This document shows, one piece after another, positions 1-8,709 of a DNA stretch of 64,000 nucleotides. The first letter of the stretch is position 1. Each line of letters opens with the position of its first letter. Source of the DNA: Nostoc sp. NIES-3756 (lineage in GTDB: Bacteria; Cyanobacteriota; Cyanobacteriia; Cyanobacteriales; Nostocaceae); contig NZ_AP017295.1 of the NCBI RefSeq assembly GCF_001548375.1, forward strand, positions 4,560,501 to 4,624,500, read 5' to 3'. A program made the translations under genes and the position numbers. Under the pieces are notes generated by a model. It saw only the letters and a program-made list of their open reading frames with translations, searched no databases and was not told the origin of the DNA.

Positions 1-2
1 TG

Positions 3-407
3 ACAGCGCAAGGATTAACCAGTATGGGGGCAGGTATCCATAAAGCGTTGGATATGGTGCAAGAGCGCAAATCGTTGTATCGTGCCAATGGCATCGCTTA
101 CTACCGCCCTTGGGTCTTTATGATTACAGATGGTGAGCCACAGGGTGAACTAGATCATCTAGTAGAACAAGCGGCGTTGCGTCTGCAAGGGGATGAGGTG
201 AATAAGCGGGTGGCATTTTTCAGCGTGGGTGTAGAAAATGCAAATATGACGCGGTTAAATCAGATAGCCGTAAGGACACCATTAAAACTCAAGGGGCTAA
301 ATTTTATTGAGATGTTTGTTTGGTTATCGGCTAGTATGTCGGCAGTTTCCCATTCGCAAATTGACGAACAGGTAGCACTACCGCCTATTGGCTGGGGATC
401 TATCTAA
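3..407 (+). CDS. vWA-domain protein, TerY/YegL type (5' end outside window)
   Basis: The reading frame is open from base 3, so the gene begins upstream of the window and only the C-terminal ~134 residues are seen. They fit the second half of a von Willebrand A domain: MITDGEPQG carries the conserved TDG, followed by RVAFFSVGVENAN, typical of TerY/YegL proteins. In that family the domain binds a metal ion and acts in protein-protein contacts. The next two genes on the same strand encode a PP2C phosphatase and a YegI-like kinase, the set described as a TerY-P triad. A repeat-rich gap of 127 bp separates it from the phosphatase gene. Family assignment is firm; the partner protein is unknown. Confidence 0.8.
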   Translation, partial: TAQGLTSMGAGIHKALDMVQERKSLYRANGIAYYRPWVFMITDGEPQGELDHLVEQAALRLQGDEVNKRVAFFSVGVENANMTRLNQIAVRTPLKLKGLNFIEMFVWLSASMSAVSHSQIDEQVALPPIGWGSI

Positions 408-478
408 CAGTTATCAGTTACCAGTTATCAGTACAAACAACGTTAATCATTGATAACTGTTCACTGCTCACAGTTAAC
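408..478. repeat. Short repeat tract of degenerate heptamers
   Basis: Tandem degenerate units such as CAGTTAT, CAGTTAC and GATAACTG follow the stop codon of the vWA gene. This is STRR-type sequence as known from heterocystous cyanobacteria. It fills much of the space before the phosphatase gene. Confidence 0.6.
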
Positions 479-534
479 TGATTGAAAGCAGTTTGCGGCT
501 TGACACTTACACAGCTAGCTGACACAACAAATAT

Positions 535-1314
535 ATGAAAACATCAAAACAGAACCCTCACTGGCAGGTAGTCGCCGCCTCTGTCTGTGGTACAAGCCAC
601 ATTAAAAATAAGCAGCTGTGTCAGGATGCTCACCACTGGCAATTATTGCCGGGGAATGTTTTGGTGGCAGCCGCCGCAGATGGCGCGGGTTCTGCCAGTC
701 AAGGGAAAGTTGGGGCGATGGTGGCGGTGGAGACAGCCATTGAGAATTTATCGCTGAAAGAGATTACCAGGAAATCCCTAGCTGATGATGAAACTGTGCA
801 ATTGCTGTTAACTGATGCCTTGTTAGCGGCAAGAAAAGCTGTAGAAGATGAAGCAGCAGCTTGTAACCAAAAACCTCAGGATTTAGCAACTACTTTAATT
901 ATTGCGATTGCCTCACCAGAAATGGTAGCAGCCGTACAAGTCGGCGATGGTACAGCAGTCGCCAAAGATAGCGCAGGCAACTTACTGGCTCTAACCTTAC
1001 CAGACAACGGCGAGTATATCAACGAAACAACTTTTTTAACTTCACCAAGTGCATTAGATACAGCCCAGATGCGATTATGGCGCGAAGCCATAGTCAACGT
1101 TGCCCTCCTCACCGACGGGTTACAAATGCTGGCTTTAAATATGGTGGTTGGGGAACCTCACAAGCCGTTCTTTTTTCCTCTATTTGATTTTGTGAAAAAA
1201 GCACAGGATCAAGCAGAGGCAAAAGAGCAGTTAGTAAAATTCTTAGGCTCAGAGCGTATTACACAACGTACTGATGATGATTTGACATTAGTTATTGGTT
1301 CTTTTAGTCAATAG
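535..1314 (+). CDS. PP2C-family serine/threonine protein phosphatase
   Basis: A 259-residue PPM-type phosphatase, close to a minimal PP2C domain. Visible metal-site motifs are CQDAHH (residues 29-34), the signature DGAG at 49-52, VGDGTA near 140, TDG near 198 and TDDDLTLV near 247. It is expected to remove phosphate from Ser/Thr in the cytoplasm, with Mn or Mg ions. It lies between a vWA gene and a kinase gene on the same strand, so the natural guess is that it opposes that kinase, as proposed for YegK with YegI and YegL in E. coli. The start at 535 is the first ATG and keeps the full N-terminal strand. No signal peptide or membrane segment is seen. Confidence 0.85.
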   Translation: MKTSKQNPHWQVVAASVCGTSHIKNKQLCQDAHHWQLLPGNVLVAAAADGAGSASQGKVGAMVAVETAIENLSLKEITRKSLADDETVQLLLTDALLAARKAVEDEAAACNQKPQDLATTLIIAIASPEMVAAVQVGDGTAVAKDSAGNLLALTLPDNGEYINETTFLTSPSALDTAQMRLWREAIVNVALLTDGLQMLALNMVVGEPHKPFFFPLFDFVKKAQDQAEAKEQLVKFLGSERITQRTDDDLTLVIGSFSQ

Positions 1315-1410
1315 TCAACAGTCAACAGTCAACAGTCCATAGTTTTTCTCCCTCATCTCCCCCACTTCCCCCCACTCCCTCATCTCTCCCGCTCCCTACT
1401 CCCTACACCC
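1310..1410. repeat. Heptamer repeats followed by a pyrimidine-rich tract
   Basis: The phosphatase stop codon lies at the edge of tandem heptamers of the AGTCAAC type (about 1310-1342). A C/T-rich stretch with repeated CTCCC and CATCTCC words follows (about 1347-1410). The same C/T-rich family appears near 13040, 46270 (other strand), 59590 (other strand) and inside two genes. Confidence 0.6.
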
Positions 1411-1421
1411 TAAATCGAATC

Positions 1422-3608
1422 ATGAAGGTATTACGTTATCTTCCTCAGGAAGAGATTATCAGCCTCAGCGTTAGTTTGGGGCGTGGCGGTGAAGCTTGTA
1501 TTTATGCTGTGCCGTCGGCGGGTGATTCTGTGGCGAAGATTTATCACAAGCCGACTGTTGCTCATGCCAATAAGCTACGGGCGATGCTGGCTAACCCACC
1601 AGAAAATCCGACGGCTAGTTTGGGGCATATCTCCATTGCTTGGCCGCAAGAATTATTATGGTCGGCAGATGAACACGAGCGAGTTGTTGGTTTTTTGATG
1701 CCGCGCATTCGGGGAATGCGTCCCATCATCGACTTTTATAACCCCCGGACTCGTCGTCAACACTGTCCTCTATTTAATTACCAATATCTACTGCGGACGG
1801 CGCGAAATTTGGCGGCTGCTTTTGCGGCGCTACACAATAGCGGTTATTGTGTGGGTGATGTTAACGAATCAAACATCCTGGTGAGCGATACTGCCTTAGT
1901 TACCTTGGTAGATACCGATTCTTTCCAAGTACACGACCCAGACAATGATCATGTCCATCGTTGTCCAGTGGGTAAACCAGAGTTTACACCACCAGAACTA
2001 CAAAATAAAATCTTTGCTCACTACGATCGCCAAATCAGTCATGATTTATTTGGTTTAGGAGTGCTAATCTTCCAACTCCTCATGGAAGGTACGCACCCCT
2101 TTTCTGGCATTTATCAAGGTATTCCCGAACCGCCACCTTACGAAGCCAGAATTGCCTCCGGACATTTCACCTACAGCAAAAAGCGACAAGTACCTTATAT
2201 CCCAACTCCCATCGCACCGTCTTGGGAGATGCTACATTCTAGCTTGCAGGCACTGTTTCTGCGTTGTTTTGAGGATGGTCATCACGACCCGGAAGTTCGT
2301 CCCAATGCCCAAGCTTGGCTATCAGCCATAGCGGAAGCCGAAGATTCCCTCATCACATGCAGCGTTAATACACAACATCGCTACAGTAACCATCTACATA
2401 CTTGCCCTTGGTGCGAACGGACTCTGCGCTTGGGTGGGCGTGACCCATTTCCCTCAATTCAGGCGATTGAAAATAGAGAACATCTGCGCCCCCGTATCCC
2501 CAAGAAGCGGCAATATAACTCAGGAAATCAACCAGCCGTACCTCTGCCAGTTTTACCCACGTACCAAAGCAACTGGCACTCACCCACCCCCAGCTTTTCA
2601 CCCTATCGCAATCGCTGGAAAGGTAAATTTTATCCGGTTGTCTGTTGTTTACTTGGTCTTGGGGTGTTGGGTTACGTGGATATGGTGACAAAATTCACTC
2701 GTCCTTTAGTGTCCCAAAATAACTATGCTCAACAAGCACTGATGCCTCATCAGGCTAATAGTAGCAACTTGAGCTTTGCCGATTATTACAAACAAGGTCA
2801 TGCTGCCTACCAAGAGCGGGATTATAAACAGGCAGTAGAAAACTTCTCCCAAGCCATTCAACAAGAACCGACAAACCCCAAGGCTTTGGTTGATAGAGGT
2901 AATGCCCGTTACAACCTGAAAGATTACGAGGGTGCTGTGGCAGACTATACTGTTGCTTTGCAGGTTAATCCAGGGGAAATTAAGGCTTTTGTAAACCGGG
3001 GTAACGCCCGCTTGATGATGGCTGAGTATAGTAATGACCCTGACCAACAGTATAAGTTAGCGATCGCTGATTTTAACAATGCTCTCAAACTCAATGAAAA
3101 GGAAGCCGAAGCTTATATCCGTAGGGGGATTGTGCGAGCGCAAATTGCTAAGTACAGTGGCGAAACCCTCAAGGATTTTCAACAAGCGATCGCTGATTTT
3201 GACCAAGCAATTAAACTCAACCCAGGCAAAACCGAAGCTTATTTCCAACGGGGTGCTGTCCGTTATCTCATTGCTCAGTATAGCGGTGATTCTCTCAAGG
3301 AGTATCAGCAGGCGATCGTTAATTTTGACCAAGCATTAAAAATTAACGACAAATTAGCCAAAGCCTATCTCAAACGCGGTATGGTTCGCTATGAACTAGG
3401 GCAAATTACTAACAATATCTCTGGGGCGAATCAGGCTAAAGCTCTTGCAGATTTACAACTAGCCGCCAAACTAGCATTAGAACAAGAAGATACCGAAAGT
3501 TATCAACAAGCACTCAGCAATATCTGTATCATTGAGGAAAGCAAATGTAATGCTTTATTCCAAAGTTCTACTATGTGGGGATATGCAGGTACAGATATTA
3601 GTCAATAG
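1422..3608 (+). CDS. Protein kinase-like domain fused to membrane segment and TPR repeats
   Basis: A 728-residue protein. Residues 1-305 form a divergent Ser/Thr kinase domain of the YegI/TerY-P type: glycine loop GRGGEACIY at 20-28, Lys39, catalytic loop GDVNESNILV with Asp146 and Asn151, and DTD (164-166) in place of DFG. Cys313, Cys328 and Cys331 may form a small metal knuckle. A proline-rich linker leads to one hydrophobic segment (about 403-421), then TPR repeats from about 455 to 700. Three of these units are 42 residues long instead of 34. The kinase side is probably cytoplasmic and the TPR side across the membrane, but orientation is inferred. It is the third gene of a vWA-PP2C-kinase set. 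Essential kinase residues are present, so activity is plausible. Confidence 0.85.
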   Translation: MKVLRYLPQEEIISLSVSLGRGGEACIYAVPSAGDSVAKIYHKPTVAHANKLRAMLANPPENPTASLGHISIAWPQELLWSADEHERVVGFLMPRIRGMRPIIDFYNPRTRRQHCPLFNYQYLLRTARNLAAAFAALHNSGYCVGDVNESNILVSDTALVTLVDTDSFQVHDPDNDHVHRCPVGKPEFTPPELQNKIFAHYDRQISHDLFGLGVLIFQLLMEGTHPFSGIYQGIPEPPPYEARIASGHFTYSKKRQVPYIPTPIAPSWEMLHSSLQALFLRCFEDGHHDPEVRPNAQAWLSAIAEAEDSLITCSVNTQHRYSNHLHTCPWCERTLRLGGRDPFPSIQAIENREHLRPRIPKKRQYNSGNQPAVPLPVLPTYQSNWHSPTPSFSPYRNRWKGKFYPVVCCLLGLGVLGYVDMVTKFTRPLVSQNNYAQQALMPHQANSSNLSFADYYKQGHAAYQERDYKQAVENFSQAIQQEPTNPKALVDRGNARYNLKDYEGAVADYTVALQVNPGEIKAFVNRGNARLMMAEYSNDPDQQYKLAIADFNNALKLNEKEAEAYIRRGIVRAQIAKYSGETLKDFQQAIADFDQAIKLNPGKTEAYFQRGAVRYLIAQYSGDSLKEYQQAIVNFDQALKINDKLAKAYLKRGMVRYELGQITNNISGANQAKALADLQLAAKLALEQEDTESYQQALSNICIIEESKCNALFQSSTMWGYAGTDISQ

Positions 3609-3666
3609 TCAATAGTCAATAGTCATTGGTCATTAGTCATTAGTCCATAGTCAATAGTCCATAGTA
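3604..3666. repeat. STRR heptamer tract
   Basis: Tandem units AGTCAAT, AGTCATT and AGTCCAT run from the kinase stop codon. The tract is part of a 556-bp gap (3609-4164) between the TerY-P triad and the polysaccharide island. The rest of that gap holds a hairpin repeat (3801-3856), a second heptamer tract (3946-3978) and AT-rich sequence before rfbF that may hold its promoter. Confidence 0.7.
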
Positions 3667-3800
3667 AAAAACTGATATCGTGTTGGTTTAATTACTTAAT
3701 ATATAGTGGATTTGGTCATTGGTAATTGGTCATGGGTAATAGTAAAAACCAATTACCAATTAGCTATTAAGTAGGTGGACACAATTATTTAGAAGACGCA

Positions 3801-3856
3801 TTTCGACTACGCTCAATGCTCGATCCCAGGAAGACGAGGGTTGAGCGCAGTCGAAA
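3801..3856. repeat. Hairpin-forming dispersed repeat
   Basis: The arms TTTCGACTACGCTCAA (3801-3816) and TTGAGCGCAGTCGAAA (3841-3856) are complementary except for one position, around a 24-base loop. There is no T run after the stem, so it looks more like a palindromic interspersed repeat than a terminator. Similar arms are common in Nostoc intergenic DNA, from memory. Confidence 0.6.
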
Positions 3857-3945
3857 CCCGGCGATCTCAAGTTAGGTTTAATTTAGTCCTTCTACTTACC
3901 TATTACCACTACTAAGTAACTAACTGCAATTGATACAAAGTTTTT

Positions 3946-3978
3946 GACTATGGACTATGGACTATTGACTAATGACTT
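3946..3978. repeat. STRR heptamer tract
   Basis: Tandem heptamers GACTATG, GACTATT and GACTAAT, 187 bp before the rfbF start. It is the reverse complement family of the tract at 3604-3666, so the two tracts bracket the hairpin repeat in opposite orientation. Confidence 0.7.
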
Positions 3979-4164
3979 TTTTATATTCACCAAGCTTTCA
4001 TATACAAAATATCGATATTTATCTCCTCTTTATACAAAAGCCATAAATAACCGTTAAATTATGTACGAAGAAACAAACATCAGGAACTAAGTTTTCTTCC
4101 AGTGCATCCGCTTCATACCTATAAATTTACCAAATTAATCTCTCTACATCTTTGAGGTAATTAT

Positions 4165-4941
4165 ATGAAAGCAGTAATTTTGGCTGGAGGACTCGGTACA
4201 CGCCTCAGTGAAGAAACCAGCATCAAACCTAAGCCGATGGTTGAAATTGGTGGTAAGCCGATTCTTTGGCACATTATGAAAACATATTCTGCCCACGGCA
4301 TTAATGATTTCATTATTTGTTGTGGTTACAAAGGTTACGTCATTAAAGAGTATTTTGCTAACTACTTTTTACACATGTCTGATGTGACTTTTGATATGCG
4401 GTTTAACCAAATGAATGTACATTCTGGTTATGCTGAACCTTGGCGGGTAACTTTAGTAAATACAGGCGACAATACCATGACTGGTGGACGCTTGAAGCGT
4501 GTCCGTGAACATATTGGTAACGAAACTTTTTGCTTTACCTATGGTGATGGTGTTAGCGATGTAAATATTACCGAATTAGTTAGATTTCATCAAGAACAAA
4601 AGACCTTAGGAACACTCACCGCAGTTCAACCAGCCGGACGTTTTGGGGCAATATCTTTGGGATACGAACAAACTAAAATTAGTAGTTTCCGTGAAAAGCC
4701 TGAAGGTGATGGTGCTTGGATTAACGGTGGTTATTTTGTCCTAGAACCAGAAGTCATTGATTTGATTGCTGATGATACTACAGTTTGGGAAAAAGAACCA
4801 TTAGAAAAGTTAGCAGATATGGAAGAATTGTCTGCCTTTAAACACAATGGTTTCTGGCAACCAATGGATACATTAAGAGATAAAAATTACCTAGAAGATT
4901 TATGGAAGAATCACCAAGCTCCTTGGAAAGTTTGGTCATAG
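4165..4941 (+). CDS. rfbF: Glucose-1-phosphate cytidylyltransferase
   Basis: The enzyme makes CDP-glucose from CTP and glucose-1-phosphate in the cytoplasm, the entry to CDP-sugars. The 258 residues match the usual family length of about 257. The nucleotidyltransferase signature LAGGLGTR is at 6-13 with the following KPKPM; TYGDGVSD (metal-binding Asp region), EKPEGDGAWINGGYF and FWQPMDTLRDK are all typical of RfbF. The ATG has AGGTAA just upstream (4153-4158). It is the first gene of the polysaccharide island and by position corresponds to alr2825 of Anabaena PCC 7120, reported as required for the envelope polysaccharide. No CDP-glucose 4,6-dehydratase (RfbG) is recognisable next to it, unusual for rfbF. 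Confidence 0.9.
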   Translation: MKAVILAGGLGTRLSEETSIKPKPMVEIGGKPILWHIMKTYSAHGINDFIICCGYKGYVIKEYFANYFLHMSDVTFDMRFNQMNVHSGYAEPWRVTLVNTGDNTMTGGRLKRVREHIGNETFCFTYGDGVSDVNITELVRFHQEQKTLGTLTAVQPAGRFGAISLGYEQTKISSFREKPEGDGAWINGGYFVLEPEVIDLIADDTTVWEKEPLEKLADMEELSAFKHNGFWQPMDTLRDKNYLEDLWKNHQAPWKVWS

Positions 4942-5053
4942 ATTTACGGAAAAATCAAAAATAATTTCGGCATTTTGTCCTACATTATTTTGATTTTCGT
5001 TGTAAGGTATTGTTTACTACAACAATAGTGTAATTTTAAGTGCAATAACACCA

Positions 5054-6265
5054 ATGTACGATTTTGCCATTGTCGGTGGGGGAATAGTTGGACTGTCTAC
5101 AGGGATGGCTTTAAGCAAGCGTTATCCCCAAGCACGAATTTTAGTATTAGAGAAAGAAAGTCAGTGGGCTTTTCACCAAACAGGTAATAATAGTGGGGTA
5201 ATTCACTCTGGTATTTATTACAAACCAGGGAGTTTTAAAGCTAAATTCTGCCGTGATGGTAGAGACTCAATGGTACAATTTTGCCAAGAACATGGCATAG
5301 ACCATGAAGTCTGCGGTAAGGTGATTGTAGCAACCAATGAGCAAGAACTGCCACGCCTAGAAAACCTCTACAAACGCGGTTTAGAAAATGGCATAGAAGT
5401 TAAAAGAATTAGCCCCCAAGAAGTTAAAGAAATTGAACCTCACGTTAGTTGTGTAGGTGGTATCCGGGTTTTCTCCACTGGCATTGTTAATTATAAACAA
5501 GTTTGTTTAAAATACGCCGAGTTAATTCAACAACAAGGTGGAGAGTTACGTCTAAATACTAAGGTACTGAAGATTTCCCCCAGTGGTAAACATCACGTAC
5601 TGGAAACTAATAACGGTAACTTTGAAACCCGCTTTGTCATCAATTGTGCCGGATTGCATAGCGATCGCATTGCTAAATTAGGTGGTGTACAACCCCAGGC
5701 TAAAATCGTCCCCTTCCGGGGAGAATATTACGAACTCACCCCCGAAAAACGCTATTTGGTCAAAACGCTCATTTATCCGGTTCCTAACCCCGAATTTCCC
5801 TTCCTGGGTGTCCACTTCACCAAGATGATTGACGGGAGTGTCCACGCTGGGCCTAATGCAGTTCTTAGCCTCAAGCGCGAAGGTTACACCAAAACCGACT
5901 TCGACCTTAAAGACTTTGCTGAGGTAATGACATACCCTGGTTTCTGGAAACTCGCCGCCAAACACGCCGACGAAGGTATCCAAGAAATCATTCGTTCCTT
6001 TAGCAAAGCTGCCTTTACCAGAAGTCTGCAAAAACTGATTCCCGAAGTTCAAGCCGAGGATTTAGTCCCCACCCATGCAGGAGTACGCGCCCAAGCTTTA
6101 ATGGATGATGGCAAACTCGTAGACGACTTTTACATCGTCCCTGGTAACAACTCCATCCATGTCTGCAATGCACCCTCACCAGCCGCGACTTCTTCCTTAG
6201 AAATAGGAAAAGCGATCGCTGCACAAATCGCCCAACACTCAGATATGCCAGCAGTCGTCAGTTAG
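5054..6265 (+). CDS. lhgO: FAD-dependent oxidoreductase, L-2-hydroxyglutarate oxidase (LhgO) family
   Basis: A 403-residue flavoprotein of the DAO superfamily. The FAD-binding VGGGIVGLSTG is near residues 7-17, NNSGVIHSGIYY near 50-60 and the C-terminal HVCNAPSPAATSSLEIG are all typical of LhgO, which oxidises L-2-hydroxyglutarate to 2-oxoglutarate. It sits inside the polysaccharide island between rfbF and an SDR gene. A 2-oxoglutarate-dependent dioxygenase lies three genes downstream, so a link through 2-oxoglutarate is possible but speculative. It may instead oxidise a sugar acid. Family assignment is firm, substrate is not. Confidence 0.8.
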   Translation: MYDFAIVGGGIVGLSTGMALSKRYPQARILVLEKESQWAFHQTGNNSGVIHSGIYYKPGSFKAKFCRDGRDSMVQFCQEHGIDHEVCGKVIVATNEQELPRLENLYKRGLENGIEVKRISPQEVKEIEPHVSCVGGIRVFSTGIVNYKQVCLKYAELIQQQGGELRLNTKVLKISPSGKHHVLETNNGNFETRFVINCAGLHSDRIAKLGGVQPQAKIVPFRGEYYELTPEKRYLVKTLIYPVPNPEFPFLGVHFTKMIDGSVHAGPNAVLSLKREGYTKTDFDLKDFAEVMTYPGFWKLAAKHADEGIQEIIRSFSKAAFTRSLQKLIPEVQAEDLVPTHAGVRAQALMDDGKLVDDFYIVPGNNSIHVCNAPSPAATSSLEIGKAIAAQIAQHSDMPAVVS

Positions 6266-6274
6266 TTCGTAGTG

Positions 6275-6288
6275 GGGGCTTTAGCCCT
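6275..6288 (+). terminator. Small hairpin after the LhgO-family gene
   Basis: GGGCT (6276-6280) pairs with AGCCC (6283-6287) ten bases after the stop codon. The loop is very short and A residues rather than T follow it, so this is a weak terminator candidate. The rest of the 270-bp gap to the next gene is AT-rich. Confidence 0.3.
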
Positions 6289-6535
6289 CATAAAAAAATA
6301 TTTCTTCTAATAATTTGACATGACAGCTTAGGCTGGCTGGCATCATACTCTGCTGCGCTAGTGGTTAGAAAACTTGTGTAATTAGCATTAGTGAATAAAC
6401 CCAAACTTTAAAACTAATGCCATAATACCAACCCTCCCACATCTAAATTATAAGCAGCTTACGTAATTACGAATTACGAATTATTCTGGGTTCATTTACC
6501 AAAATAACTTTTTCAATACAGAGAAATTACCAAAA

Positions 6536-7564
6536 ATGAAAGTTTTAGTAACTGGAACTGAAGGCTATCTTGGTTGTTTATTACCTTCCTTATTAATCAA
6601 ACGCGGACACGAAGTTATTGGTGTAGATACTGGTTTTTATAAAGTAGGCTGGCTATACAACGGTACAGAAATTACCGCCAAAACCCTCAACAAAGATATC
6701 CGCCACATCACCCCCGAAGATTTGGCAGGGGTAGAAGCAATAGTTCACATGGCGGAACTATCCAACGATCCCACCGGACAATTATCGCCAAATATCACCT
6801 ACGACATTAACCATTTAGGTTCAGTACGCCTCGCTAACCTAGCCAAAACAATGGGTGTACGGCGCTTCGTCTATATGTCTTCTTGTAGTGTTTATGGTGT
6901 AGCTACAGATGGCGATGTCACAGAAGAATCTCCTGTTAATCCCCAAACAGCCTACGCAGAATGCAAAACCCTCGTAGAACGAGATGTCACACTCCTAGCA
7001 GATGATGACTTCTCTCCCACCTTCATGCGCAACGCCACTGCTTTTGGTGCTTCCCCCAGAATGCGGTTTGACATCGTTTTGAACAACCTATCTGGCTTGG
7101 CTTGGACTACCAAAGAAATCAAAATGACCAGTGATGGTACACCTTGGCGGCCATTAGTCCACGCCTTAGATATCTGCAAAGCTATTGTTTGTGCTTTAGA
7201 AGCACCCCGCGATATTGTGCATAATCAAGTCTTTAACGTTGGTGACACAGCTAATAACTACCGTGTTAAAGAAATTGCCGAAATTATTGCTGAGACTTTC
7301 CCAGGATGTAAATTGTCCTTTGGTGATAACGGTGCAGATAACCGCAGCTATCGCGTATCTTTTGAAAAAATCAACAGTATCCTACCAGGATTTAAGTGTG
7401 ATTGGGATGCACAAAAAGGTGCAAGACAACTATTTGATTTATTCAGTCAAATAGATATGACAGAAGATACCTTCTTGTTTAGAGGTTTTACCCGCTTAAA
7501 GCAATTGGAATATCTCATCCGTACTGAACAAATCAACCAAGATTTCTTCTGGAATATCAAGTAA
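6536..7564 (+). CDS. NAD-dependent epimerase/dehydratase (extended SDR)
   Basis: A 342-residue sugar-nucleotide SDR. The Rossmann motif VTGTEGYLG is at 5-13, the SSCS segment at 115-118 and the catalytic pair Y140/K144 (YAECK) are intact. The family epimerises or dehydrates NDP-sugars. It lies between the LhgO-family gene and a GT2 gene. Position matches alr2827 of Anabaena PCC 7120, one of the genes reported as specifically needed for heterocyst envelope polysaccharide. It does not resemble CDP-glucose 4,6-dehydratase strongly enough to call it RfbG. Substrate is unknown; the neighbouring rfbF suggests a CDP-sugar. Confidence 0.8.
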   Translation: MKVLVTGTEGYLGCLLPSLLIKRGHEVIGVDTGFYKVGWLYNGTEITAKTLNKDIRHITPEDLAGVEAIVHMAELSNDPTGQLSPNITYDINHLGSVRLANLAKTMGVRRFVYMSSCSVYGVATDGDVTEESPVNPQTAYAECKTLVERDVTLLADDDFSPTFMRNATAFGASPRMRFDIVLNNLSGLAWTTKEIKMTSDGTPWRPLVHALDICKAIVCALEAPRDIVHNQVFNVGDTANNYRVKEIAEIIAETFPGCKLSFGDNGADNRSYRVSFEKINSILPGFKCDWDAQKGARQLFDLFSQIDMTEDTFLFRGFTRLKQLEYLIRTEQINQDFFWNIK

Positions 7565-7676
7565 TCTTACTTGACGGTAATTGGTAATAGATAATTATCA
7601 AAAAATCACCAATTAGCTATTACCAATTACCAACCTAATCTATTTTATTTTATCCCCATATCATATTTTTTTAATC

Positions 7677-8654
7677 ATGAATAAACTACTAACAATTGCC
7701 CTGCCTACTTATAACCGCGCTAAGTTACTTGATAACCAACTTGCATGGTTGGCTAATGCCATTAAAGGTTTTGAATCGGAATGTGAAATCATTATTTCTG
7801 ATAATTGTTCAGAAGATAATACTCCTGAAATAGTTAAGAAATGGCAGAAAGCTTTGCCAAAAACCACTTTTCGTGCTAACAGACATAGTAAAAATTTAGG
7901 AGTGATGAGAAACATTGCTTATTGCCTAAATGCAGCAACAAGCAAATATGTTTGGACAATTAGTGATGACGATAGAATCGAGGACACAGCGATTCCCTAT
8001 CTTATCAGGACATTAAATGAATCAGCTAATTTAAGCCTACTAATTCTCAATTTTTCTTGTCGTCATGAAGTAACAGGCGAAATATTGTACCAAAACTGTT
8101 ATCAAACCAAGGAAGAAGTAGTAGAGTCTGACGGTAAGGCAGCTTTTGAGCGTTGCATTCAGGAAAACCGCTCTGGTGTACAATTAATGTCTGCTCAAGT
8201 ATACAGAACAGATTTAGCAAAACTTGCATTAAAAACTTGGGCTGATGGGGTAAATAACTTAGATTATCAAGTATATTTAACTGGCTTTTGTGCTTTTCAT
8301 GGAAATGTCAAAATCAGCAAAGATACTTATCTAGAAAATGCTTTTGGTGCTAGTCATTGGATGGTTAAACCCAAAATGTTGCTGAAGATGCAGTATACAT
8401 ATTCACCAGAAGTAAATATTAAACTTAAAGAAATAGGCTATCCAAGTAATTTTTGCAGAAACTTGATTTTAGAACATTTTAGCCATAATAATTGGCGAGT
8501 TCTATTAGGAGCTTTGAGAAGATGGCCTATTCTAGCATTGACTACAGCAATTCCTTACTTTGGATTAGTAAGTTTATCAGTTTTAGAAACTGTTCTTTTA
8601 TCTAAAGAAGGAAATACTCAAGAAATAGTCAACCATACGAATAGCAAGAACTAA
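7677..8654 (+). CDS. Family 2 glycosyltransferase
   Basis: A 325-residue GT-A enzyme. It opens with ALPTYNRAKLL, has SDNCSEDNTP near 41-50 and SDDDR at 96-100, the metal/nucleotide-binding acidic motif. C-terminal residues (about 275-312) contain a hydrophobic stretch that may anchor it at the membrane. It should transfer one sugar from a nucleotide donor during building of the repeat unit. It lies between sugar-nucleotide genes, so the sugar made here may be its donor. Acceptor and linkage cannot be read from sequence. Confidence 0.8.
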   Translation: MNKLLTIALPTYNRAKLLDNQLAWLANAIKGFESECEIIISDNCSEDNTPEIVKKWQKALPKTTFRANRHSKNLGVMRNIAYCLNAATSKYVWTISDDDRIEDTAIPYLIRTLNESANLSLLILNFSCRHEVTGEILYQNCYQTKEEVVESDGKAAFERCIQENRSGVQLMSAQVYRTDLAKLALKTWADGVNNLDYQVYLTGFCAFHGNVKISKDTYLENAFGASHWMVKPKMLLKMQYTYSPEVNIKLKEIGYPSNFCRNLILEHFSHNNWRVLLGALRRWPILALTTAIPYFGLVSLSVLETVLLSKEGNTQEIVNHTNSKN

Positions 8655-8709
8655 GAATTATTACGTCTTCCACCCATTAAATTCAGAAACAAAACACAGT
8701 TACAATCAC

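Noticed and set aside
1483..1698. Alternative-frame protein in the kinase gene
   Set aside because: The main frame carries clear kinase motifs through this stretch; the other frame has none.
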